Positions 1 to 5,580 of a DNA stretch of 5,595 nt are shown here, one piece after another. Position 1 is the stretch's first letter; each line of letters opens with the position of its first letter. The notes beneath the pieces were generated by a model that saw only the letters and a program-made list of their open reading frames with translations, did not search any database and had not been told where the DNA came from. This stretch comes from an uncultured bacterium (lineage in GTDB: Bacteria > Patescibacteriota > Minisyncoccia > Phycocordibacterales > PALSA-1337): assembly GCA_903826185.1 (NCBI GenBank), contig CAIKDL010000016.1, forward strand, positions 1-5,595, given 5' to 3'. A program made the translations under genes and the position numbers.

Positions 1-2544
1 CAGAACTTGCTCGGTAAGCGCGTGGACTACTCTGGTCGTTCTGTTATCGTCGTTGGTCCTGAGCTCAAGCTCGATGAATGTGGTTTGCCGAAGCATATGG
101 CTCGCGAATTGTTCCGCCCATTCGTCATTTCTGGTTTACTCAAGAGGGAATTGGCTTACAATATCCGCGGTGCTAACCGTCTCATCGACGATGGTGCCAA
201 GGAAGTTTGGGAGATTCTCGAAGAAGTCATCAAGGGTAAATATGTGCTCTTGAACCGCGCGCCAACATTGCACCGTCTTGGTATCCAGGCTTTTCGTCCG
301 ATCCTTATTGAAGGTAATGCCATCCAAGTTCACCCACTAGTTTGTACAGCTTTCAACGCTGACTTCGATGGAGACCAAATGGCCGTTCACGTGCCATTGT
401 CCGATGAAGCACAGCTCGAAGCCAAGAATATCATGGCTGCTGACAAGAATATTTTGAAGCCTGGTAACAATGATCCTACAGTCGCAGCGAAGATGCTCGA
501 TATTGTCCTCGGATGTTTCTGGGTCACCAAGACTGTTGATTCCGCCAATGGACACGGCAAGATGTTCGAATCTCCTGACGCAGCAGTTTTGGCCAATAAC
601 TTCGGTCAGGTTGATTTCCGTGCCGCTGTCAAAGTTCTCGCTCCAAATACGAAGAAGTATGCAGAATTTAAAGGTCAAGTATTTGAGACGACTACTGGTC
701 GCATCTTGTTCAACAACATTCTTCCAGAGGAATATCCTTTCATCAACAAAGAAATAGATCGTAAGCGCTTGAGCGGTATTATCGATGATCTCATCCGTCT
801 TTACGGAGCAGATAAGGTGGCGCCTTTCTTGGACAAGATAAAGACATTCGGATTTGGATTCGCCACGGTTTCCGGTACGACTTGGGGCATAGATGACATC
901 ATGATTCCAGCTTCCAAGCCGGAGATTATCAAGAAGGCCAAAGCCGCAGCCGAGATTGTTACCAGTCAATTCGAAGAAGGTCTTTTAACGGAAGAGGAAC
1001 GCATAAGAAAGCACGTTGAAGTCTGGCAGCATGCCAAGAGTGAAGTAGAAAAGTCTATTCCAGCATCGCTGGATAAGATGGGTTCAGTCTACGACATGGT
1101 CACCTCAGGTGCTCGTGGTTCTCTATCACAAATCACAATGATGGCTGGTATGAAAGGTCTTATCTCCTCAGTTTCTGGAGAGACCATCGAATTCCCGATC
1201 TTGTCTTGCGCCAAGGAAGGTCTGACTCCTATTGAGTACTTTATTACTACTCACGGTTCTCGTAAGGGTCTAACAGATACAGCTCTTAACACCGCTAAGG
1301 CGGGTTATTTGACTCGTAAATTGTTCGTGGTCGCCCAAGACGTCGTTGTCTCCGAAGATGACTGTGGAACTAAGGAAGGTATTATCATCCGCAAGCAGAC
1401 AGCTTCTGGCATGGCTATACCTCTATCCAAGAACATCCGCGGCCGCATCTTGGCTGAAGAGGTCAAGGTTCCAGAAGGTGCACCGGGTGCTGGTAAAACA
1501 TTGTTTGATAAGGGACACCTTATTTCTAAGGCCGACGCTATCTCTATCGAAAACGCTGGTGTCACTGCGGTGAAAGTTCGTTCACCTTTGTCTTGTAAGA
1601 CCGCTCGTGGCGTCTGTACGCAGTGTTACGGTCAAGACCTCGGAAAGAGCTCCCTGATCTCTCTTGGTGAGGCGGTTGGTACCATTGCTGCTCAAGCCAT
1701 TGGTGAGCCTGGTACTCAGCTGACCATGCGTACATTCCATGCTGGTGGAGCCGCTTCGCAGGGTGGTGACATCACCCAAGGTTTGCCTCGTGTTGAAGAA
1801 ATCTTCGAGAAGCGCCGTCCGAAAGTGCCGGCTGTTGTTGCCTCGGTTGACGGTGTCGTCATGGAAGTGAAGGATCTTGGAAAAGAGAAGTCCATAAAAG
1901 TATTGCCAGAAATCGCTGATAAAGGCAATAAGAAAGCCGCTGAAGTTGAATATGTATTTCCGTATCGTCGTACGACCTTCGTCAAGGTTGGCGATCGTAT
2001 AAAGAAGGGAGATCTTCTCACTGATGGTTCGGCTGATATCGATGAAGTCTTCGAACACGGCGGTGAAGAGCGCGCCAAGGAATATGTCATTACTGAAGTC
2101 GGCAAGATCTATGAGTTGCAAGGTGAAACTGTTTCTCGTAAGCACATCGAACTTATCGTGAAGCAGATGTTCTCTCGTCGCCGTGTTGTTGAGGCTGGTG
2201 ATACCAATCTGACTGAAGGTGTGGTCGTCGATGAAGTACAGCTCCATGATGAGAACTCCGCCGCCAAAAAGGCTGGTGGATCTACTGCTAAGGTTGAGAA
2301 GATAGTGATGGGTATTACCGATACATCTCTTTCCCGCAAGAGTTTCTTGTCAGCTGCTTCATTCCAGCACACTACTCGTGTCCTCATCGCCAACTCTGTT
2401 CGCGGCGCTGAAGATGATTTGTCTGGCCTTATGGAAAATGTGATTATCGGACGTTTGGTTCCGGCTGGATCAGGATTTGAAGGTTCTCCTAAGAAGGAGA
2501 TGGTTGATGCTATCGCTCCCAAGGATCAATATATAGAGGATTAA
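1..2544 (+). CDS. rpoC: DNA-directed RNA polymerase subunit beta' (5' partial)
   Basis: This is the largest core subunit of RNA polymerase, which carries the catalytic centre. The frame is open from base 1 and 847 residues are visible; by comparison with E. coli roughly 340 N-terminal residues (clamp, first zinc site, lid and rudder) lie outside the window. Numbering from the first visible residue, the Mg-binding motif NADFDGD is at 119-125 (bases 355-375). The bridge helix with SGARGS starts near residue 369. The second zinc site has all four cysteines (C455, C532, C539, C542), and the trigger loop TQLTMRTFH is at 572-580. The large trigger-loop insertion of E. coli is absent. The segment after the active site reads PGNNDPTVAAKMLDIVLG, where many bacteria have a PS-QD pattern. 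The gene ends in tandem stops, TAA then TAG. Identity is essentially certain; lineage is inferred. Confidence 0.98.
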   Translation, partial: QNLLGKRVDYSGRSVIVVGPELKLDECGLPKHMARELFRPFVISGLLKRELAYNIRGANRLIDDGAKEVWEILEEVIKGKYVLLNRAPTLHRLGIQAFRPILIEGNAIQVHPLVCTAFNADFDGDQMAVHVPLSDEAQLEAKNIMAADKNILKPGNNDPTVAAKMLDIVLGCFWVTKTVDSANGHGKMFESPDAAVLANNFGQVDFRAAVKVLAPNTKKYAEFKGQVFETTTGRILFNNILPEEYPFINKEIDRKRLSGIIDDLIRLYGADKVAPFLDKIKTFGFGFATVSGTTWGIDDIMIPASKPEIIKKAKAAAEIVTSQFEEGLLTEEERIRKHVEVWQHAKSEVEKSIPASLDKMGSVYDMVTSGARGSLSQITMMAGMKGLISSVSGETIEFPILSCAKEGLTPIEYFITTHGSRKGLTDTALNTAKAGYLTRKLFVVAQDVVVSEDDCGTKEGIIIRKQTASGMAIPLSKNIRGRILAEEVKVPEGAPGAGKTLFDKGHLISKADAISIENAGVTAVKVRSPLSCKTARGVCTQCYGQDLGKSSLISLGEAVGTIAAQAIGEPGTQLTMRTFHAGGAASQGGDITQGLPRVEEIFEKRRPKVPAVVASVDGVVMEVKDLGKEKSIKVLPEIADKGNKKAAEVEYVFPYRRTTFVKVGDRIKKGDLLTDGSADIDEVFEHGGEERAKEYVITEVGKIYELQGETVSRKHIELIVKQMFSRRRVVEAGDTNLTEGVVVDEVQLHDENSAAKKAGGSTAKVEKIVMGITDTSLSRKSFLSAASFQHTTRVLIANSVRGAEDDLSGLMENVIIGRLVPAGSGFEGSPKKEMVDAIAPKDQYIED

Positions 2545-2560
2545 TAGATATAGGAAATTA

Positions 2561-2580
2561 GTGGTGGTCAGTGGCACCAC
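2561..2580 (+). other. Hairpin 1 in the rpoC 3' flank
   Basis: GTGGTG (2561-2566) can pair with CACCAC (2575-2580) around an 8-nt loop. It begins 16 nt after the rpoC stop and directly abuts the larger palindrome that follows. No T-run follows, so it does not look like an intrinsic terminator by itself. It may be part of a structured 3' UTR or protect the transcript end; this is inference. Confidence 0.5.
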
Positions 2581-2641
2581 ACCTTGGGCGTAGTTGGTAC
2601 TTTGGCCGGATTCCGGCCAAAGTTACGATGTGCCCAAAGTG
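2580..2641. repeat. Large imperfect palindrome (long hairpin) after rpoC
   Basis: The core is a perfect inverted repeat: ACTTTGGCCGG (2599-2609) and CCGGCCAAAGT (2613-2623) separated by ATT. An outer arm, ACCTTGGGC (2581-2589), pairs with GCCCAAAGT (2632-2640) with one mismatch. Wobble pairs continue inward to 2592/2629 and one more pair (2580/2641) lies outside. CCAAAGT also occurs twice in direct orientation (2617-2623 and 2634-2640). No T-run follows, so a classical terminator is unlikely. It could be a dispersed palindromic repeat, a structured 3' UTR or a protein-binding site; the window cannot separate these. Confidence 0.7.
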
Positions 2642-2655
2642 CACGCGTCTTACTG

Positions 2656-2674
2656 GATATGGTGCGACCATATC
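2656..2674 (+). other. Perfect 8-bp hairpin, 3-nt loop
   Basis: GATATGGT (2656-2663) pairs perfectly with ACCATATC (2667-2674) around the loop GCG. An alternative pairing uses part of this stem: GGTGCGA (2661-2667) is the exact complement of TCGCACC (2697-2703). That pairing would disrupt this hairpin and cover the first bases of the terminator-like hairpin downstream. Function unknown. Confidence 0.5.
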
Positions 2675-2701
2675 GAAAACATTATTTGATCATTTTTCGC
2701 A

Positions 2702-2722
2702 CCCTTTCTTGAGGGATTTTTT
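2702..2722 (+). terminator. Weak intrinsic terminator candidate downstream of rpoC
   Basis: CCCTT (2702-2706) can pair with GAGGG (2711-2715), including one wobble pair, around a 4-nt loop. An A and then six T residues (2717-2722) follow. The stem is short, so efficiency is doubtful. Its position between rpoC and the pilin gene, followed by a T-run, makes it the best candidate for the end of the rpoC transcript. Confidence 0.4.
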
Positions 2723-2806
2723 GGTATTCCTTCACAATTTCTTCGCCGAAACTTTACCGTGGTGCTTTATGCTGTCTGCATTATCAATTAACAAATCACG
2801 TAAACC

Positions 2807-3286
2807 ATGCGTATCATGCATACACACAACACACGCAAAGGCTTCACCTTGATAGAAGTCCTGGTAGTCATCGGCATCATTGCCGTGCTCGCGTCTGTAG
2901 TTTTGGTAGCCATAAATCCATCTAGGCAGTTCAAGTTGGCCAGAGATCTCCAACGATCTACAAATCTGGATGCCATATTGAACGCCATACATCAGAATAT
3001 GTCAGAACATAAGGGAATATTCGTTTGTTCTGGCACTACTAGGCCAATACCCGCAACTTATACCAGGATCAAGAGCTCTACAGTTATTGGCGACTTGGGC
3101 GATTTGGCCGGCTGTTTGGTACCGAATTACATAGCCTCTATGCCATTCGATCCCTCTCTTTCAGCGGCGCATTTTGCAAGTACTACAGACTATGATACCG
3201 GTTACGACATAACCATAAACTCTGACGGCCGCCTTCTGGCCAGTTCAACAGGGGAGTTAACCGCCTCTATTACATCTATTCGATAA
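2807..3286 (+). CDS. Type IV pilin-like protein (prepilin, 159 aa)
   Basis: This is a probable secreted pilus or pseudopilus subunit. The N-terminus is a textbook class III signal: a short basic leader (residues 1-12, ending RKG), then FTLIEV with Phe at mature +1 and Glu17 at +5. A hydrophobic helix follows to about residue 36. Prepilin peptidase would be expected to cut after G12. The C-terminal domain is small, with two cysteines (C74, C103) that could form a disulfide. A PNYIASMPFDP segment (106-116) and a DYDTGYDI strand (128-135) resemble pilins of Parcubacteria genomes as I remember them. ATG at 2807 is used here; ATG at 2816 would give a leader three residues shorter. No clear Shine-Dalgarno precedes either. 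It may serve a major or minor pilin role in attachment or DNA uptake; which one cannot be told. The next gene starts 15 nt after its stop. Confidence 0.9.
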   Translation: MRIMHTHNTRKGFTLIEVLVVIGIIAVLASVVLVAINPSRQFKLARDLQRSTNLDAILNAIHQNMSEHKGIFVCSGTTRPIPATYTRIKSSTVIGDLGDLAGCLVPNYIASMPFDPSLSAAHFASTTDYDTGYDITINSDGRLLASSTGELTASITSIR

Positions 3287-3301
3287 ATGCGCTAAAGTAG
3301 T

Positions 3302-4336
3302 GTGGTGGCTATAAACAAGAGGATCATCATAACCTTGGTTTCAGCTCTCGCTGTCGTGGGCGTTTTTGCTGGCCTCAAATTGGAACAGGTGACTGAGGAA
3401 AGTAGAAAAGCTGACGATATTGTTATTGCCAAGCCGGGCCTTTTAGAAACGGCTTCGGTTGGTATTGTAAAATTGGAATCTTTGGACCCCGATGTTCCAG
3501 AGAATTTACCACCACGAGCTCAAGAGAGTCGCTCGGTGAATATACCTGCGAAAATTCCAGCCCCTGTTCCGACGCCGGCGCCAGTGCCTGCGGCCGTGAC
3601 CGAAACATCATCGAGCACCATAAGCGCAAAAGCTTATCTTGTAGGAGATACTGTTACCGGTAAGATCTATATAGAGCACAGCAGCTCGACTTTATTGCCT
3701 ATCGCCTCTATATCAAAATTGGTGACCGCCATGACGGCCACGGCTTTTCTCTCGTCTTCCACCCCCGTAACGATCACAAAGGAAGAGGCTGATGTGCCTC
3801 CAGATGCCAGCAATATCAGCCCAGGTGAAACTTATACTGTTGCTGAGCTTATGTATCCTTTGTTGTTAAACTCATCTAACGTGGCCGCTGAAGCCATCGC
3901 TTCTTCTAGTAACAGAGTTGATTTCCTGAAGAATATGTCTAGTTATTCACAAGAGGTTGGCATGTTGAATACCTCTTTCGCTGATCCAACGGGATTGAGC
4001 GGTTACAACAGATCTACAGCTAAGGATCTCTTTGTTTTATCACAATATCTGTATAAATATAGGCCGGATATCTTGAATCTGACTCGAACCGTGATGACTT
4101 ATACAGCGACGACCACTAGTCACGGATCGCATGCATTTACTAGCATACATCCGTTTATAGGCGATCCACGTTTTCTTGGTGGCAAAACCGGCCGCACTTT
4201 AGCTGCAGGAGAAACCATGATTACGATATTGAATATAAACAATCACCCTACAACATTCATTGTGCTTGGTTCAGATAATGGCGCTAGAGAACACGATACT
4301 AGATTACTGATCGATAGAGTCTTGGCTCTTGAATAG
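3302..4336 (+). CDS. Membrane-anchored D-alanyl-D-alanine carboxypeptidase (peptidase S11 family)
   Basis: This is a penicillin-binding-protein-type serine enzyme that removes the terminal D-Ala from peptidoglycan stem peptides outside the membrane. All three active-site motifs are visible: SxxK as S136-I-S-K139, SxN as S191-S-N193, and KTG as K295-T-G297. A single hydrophobic segment at about 7-25 looks like an uncleaved anchor. A linker of about 85 residues, Pro/Ala-rich at 81-100, then separates it from the catalytic domain (about 107-344). The protein ends just after the catalytic domain, without the C-terminal beta domain of PBP5-type enzymes. The start is GTG at 3302, or possibly the adjacent GTG at 3305, with no good ribosome site. 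The 15-nt gap suggests co-transcription with the pilin gene. The last 33 nt overlap the opposite-strand gene. An endopeptidase or beta-lactamase-like role is less likely given the motif set. Confidence 0.93.
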   Translation: MVAINKRIIITLVSALAVVGVFAGLKLEQVTEESRKADDIVIAKPGLLETASVGIVKLESLDPDVPENLPPRAQESRSVNIPAKIPAPVPTPAPVPAAVTETSSSTISAKAYLVGDTVTGKIYIEHSSSTLLPIASISKLVTAMTATAFLSSSTPVTITKEEADVPPDASNISPGETYTVAELMYPLLLNSSNVAAEAIASSSNRVDFLKNMSSYSQEVGMLNTSFADPTGLSGYNRSTAKDLFVLSQYLYKYRPDILNLTRTVMTYTATTTSHGSHAFTSIHPFIGDPRFLGGKTGRTLAAGETMITILNINNHPTTFIVLGSDNGAREHDTRLLIDRVLALE

Positions 4337-4981
4337 AGTTACATCGTCAGGTAACAACTTGATTATGATCACATATATTGTATATGTGATGAAAAATGCC
4401 GAGGCCACATCTATCGTGTAATGGAGATGTCCGAGCAGTGCCAAGATGCCGAAGAATACCGAGCTGCCAAGGCAGATATAGCGCATTGGCTTGTCATCCC
4501 AATATAAGAGAGCCGCCAAAAATGGTAGACCGGTGTGTCCCGAAAAGAACAAATCACCGCCACCGCTGAACAAGAAGAAGTTGGTACTCGAAGAAAATAT
4601 GTGAAAGAAATTGAAATCTAATGAATCTAGTATTGCATGATCCGGATAAGGCCCGAGATGAGTGAAAGTTATGAAAATCGCCCTAATGGTTACGAATATG
4701 GCCACACTCTTCAAGACGAGCGGAATTCGTCGCGGATGGTACACACAACTTATGGCGATTGCCAGACCGAGCAACAATGGGGCATACATGAACAAAACGT
4801 CCACATTGAAAGTTGGGATGTTGCTGAGTACGATATCTGATACAGAATTGCTTTCTCTGGTCAGGGCATAGCCCTGGGCGTAATAGTTGATGACAAAGCT
4901 AGATATCAAAAGCACTAAGCCGAGGAGGCAGGAGATGATGAACTTTCTTTCAGATGGGAGGATTTTCCAGCGGTTGCGCAT
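4304..4981 (-). CDS. PAP2-superfamily membrane protein, sphingomyelin-synthase-like branch
   Basis: A 225-residue multi-pass protein with hydrophobic segments near 14-34, 62-80, 86-108, 150-162, 169-184 and 192-210. The motifs match the sphingomyelin-synthase-like group (PAP2_C) rather than standard PAP2. GGD-LFF-SGHT (141-150) corresponds to their CGDxxxSGHT, and HYTIDV (187-192) to HYTxDV. PYPD (111-114) resembles their PLPD motif, and R100 with T107 fits the R-x6-T element. The implied catalytic triad is H149, H187 and D191. Members act on lipid phosphate esters at the membrane, either hydrolysing them or transferring a headgroup; the substrate here is unknown. The ATG at 4981 has no clear Shine-Dalgarno, but an extended -10 box lies about 30 nt upstream. 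The 3' end overlaps the carboxypeptidase gene by 33 nt. Fold assignment is strong, reaction only inferred. Confidence 0.82.
   Translation of the reverse strand: MRNRWKILPSERKFIISCLLGLVLLISSFVINYYAQGYALTRESNSVSDIVLSNIPTFNVDVLFMYAPLLLGLAIAISCVYHPRRIPLVLKSVAIFVTIRAIFITFTHLGPYPDHAILDSLDFNFFHIFSSSTNFFLFSGGGDLFFSGHTGLPFLAALLYWDDKPMRYICLGSSVFFGILALLGHLHYTIDVASAFFITYTIYVIIIKLLPDDVTLFKSQDSIDQ
4368..4390. repeat. Perfect 10-bp inverted repeat inside the PAP2-like gene end
   Basis: ATCACATATA (4368-4377) and TATATGTGAT (4381-4390) form a perfect stem with a TTG loop. It lies within the 3' end of the minus-strand gene, in codons for a run of Ile, Thr, Tyr and Val in the last membrane helix, and 31 nt past the plus-strand carboxypeptidase stop. 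Neither strand has a T-run after it. It could slow polymerase at the convergent junction, or be a by-product of codon content. Confidence 0.4.
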
Positions 4982-5012
4982 GTCTGTAGTGGGTTAGTGT
5001 CTTGTATCGGCA

Positions 5013-5042
5013 ACTATACCACACAAACCATATACAAAGGAA
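5013..5042 (-). promoter_or_regulatory. Promoter for the PAP2-like gene (extended -10)
   Basis: Read on the minus strand, the sequence TGTGG-TATAGT places the -10 box at 5013-5018 with a TG extended element just upstream. The -35 is poor: TTCCTT at 5037-5042, 18-bp spacer. The expected transcript start is near 5006, giving a leader of about 25 nt before the ATG at 4981. Confidence 0.5.
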
Positions 5043-5049
5043 TCCCTAC

Positions 5050-5079
5050 TTGCAGACTACCAGCTTATTGTGGTATAAA
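5050..5079 (+). promoter_or_regulatory. Plus-strand promoter (extended -10) of a non-coding unit
   Basis: TTGCAG (5050-5055) serves as -35 and TATAAA (5074-5079) as -10, with an 18-bp spacer and the extended element TGTGG immediately before the -10. The expected start is near 5086. It points away from the PAP2-like gene, toward a stretch with no convincing protein gene and a strong terminator. Together with the opposite promoter it creates the inverted repeat TATACCACA (5015-5023) and TGTGGTATA (5069-5077). Confidence 0.55.
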
Positions 5080-5085
5080 TATTCC

Positions 5086-5263
5086 ATGTTCAAATATAGA
5101 ACACATCAAGGTATTGATAGAAACATTACTTGCACAGCCTCTTCTGTGCTTGTTATGCCTGCATATTTTCAGGCTTTTCTTCAATCGAGATGTGTCTAAA
5201 TCGTTATCACCATTAAACTTCTTTTAGACAAATCCCGACTGAATGAAAGTCGGGATTTTGTTT
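5086..5263 (+). ncRNA. Candidate structured small RNA of unknown family
   Basis: The unit runs from a likely promoter to an intrinsic terminator. Hand-found helices are: TGTTC/GAACA (5087-5091 with 5099-5103); an outer stem ACACATC/GATGTGT (5101-5107 with 5189-5195); a 10-pair stem with one bulge (5113-5123 with 5176-5185); two hairpins inside it, GCACAG/CTGTGC (5132-5137, 5144-5149) and GCCTG/CAGGC (5157-5161, 5170-5174); and TGTCTAAA/TTTAGACA (5193-5200 with 5223-5230), which competes for a few bases with the outer stem. The terminator stem abuts the last helix. The loop of the first inner hairpin is CCTCTT, which is pyrimidine-rich. I see no match to tmRNA, RNase P RNA, SRP RNA or purine riboswitch signatures; 6S-like function cannot be excluded. 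The alternative is a leaderless 37-codon ORF (5086-5199). No folding energy or comparative data were available. Confidence 0.42.
5230..5263 (+). terminator. Strong intrinsic terminator
   Basis: AAATCCCGACT (5230-5240) pairs perfectly with AGTCGGGATTT (5248-5258) around a 7-nt loop and is followed by a T-rich tract (5256-5263, TTTTGTTT). The only plus-strand transcript it could close is the non-coding unit starting near 5086. It also separates that unit from the acetyltransferase fragment downstream. Confidence 0.85.
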
Positions 5264-5344
5264 CAAGACAAGATTCAGGATTGAATTCAGTCCATATGTC
5301 AAAAGGCATAAGGCAATAGTTCCTTGAAAGGATTAGTAAATAGT

Positions 5345-5560
5345 ATGAAAAAGTCACAGAGGTCACAGAAATCATCAACAGGCGTAGTTTTCTTGCGTGG
5401 CAAGAAGGTAATCCTTCGTCCGCCAGACAAGGGAGACATTCCGCTTATGGCGAAGTGGATCAATGATCCGGAGATCCGTTGTTTCATCAACAACTTTCTT
5501 CCGGCTACCGATGGTGCTGGCCCTCCCCCCGAATTTCAGACACAAACCTTGTATAATTAA
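5345..5560 (+). pseudogene. Truncated GNAT-type acetyltransferase (N-terminal fragment)
   Basis: The 71-residue frame begins like a GNAT N-acetyltransferase of the RimJ/RimL type. A strand GKKVILRPPDKGDIPLM (19-35) is followed by KWINDPEIRCFINNFLPAT (37-55), the usual first strand and helices. From about residue 56 the sequence turns into DGAGPPPEFQTQTLYN and stops. The acetyl-CoA-binding core (Q/RxxGxG/A region), expected in a protein of about 160-180 residues, is missing. The other two forward frames do not restore GNAT sequence, so a simple frameshift does not explain it; a deletion, recombination or assembly join near base 5508 does. ATG 5345 is preferred over TTG 5324 because AAAGGA (5327-5332) lies 12 nt upstream. 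Codons 3-9 contain a 9-bp tandem repeat (GTCACAGA at 5353 and 5362). The fragment is unlikely to be active. Confidence 0.65.
5552..5557 (+). promoter_or_regulatory. Possible -10 box before a gene at the right edge
   Basis: A perfect TATAAT lies inside the tail of the acetyltransferase fragment, 23 nt before an ATG at 5581. No good -35 is present at the normal distance. The box could drive the next gene, but a six-base match alone is weak evidence. Confidence 0.35.
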
Positions 5561-5580
5561 CAGCACTAATATACAAGCAT

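Noticed and set aside
337..969. Open frame of 210 codons on the minus strand
   Set aside because: It lies wholly inside rpoC, whose frame is unmistakable, and its translation shows no domain; it is an antisense shadow.
1582..2247. Open frame of 221 codons on the minus strand
   Set aside because: Also antisense to conserved rpoC coding sequence, with no recognisable motif or start context.
2571..2852. Plus-strand frame of 93 codons across the rpoC-pilin gap
   Set aside because: It runs straight through the palindromes, overlaps the pilin start in another frame and has no domain; its length is likely chance.
3270..3298. Separate promoter for the carboxypeptidase gene (TTACAT and TAAAGT, 17-bp spacer)
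   Set aside because: The -35 match is very poor and the -10 only partial, and the 15-nt gap from the pilin gene makes a shared transcript simpler.
5113..5185. Purine-type riboswitch, suggested by a three-way junction with two hairpins
   Set aside because: The two hairpin loops (CCTCTT and CATATTTT) cannot form the loop-loop contacts of that class and the conserved junction bases are absent.
4997..5227. Overlapping plus-strand frames of 65-76 codons in the intergenic region
   Set aside because: Both start upstream of the predicted promoter, overlap each other in different frames and show low-complexity, non-domain sequence.
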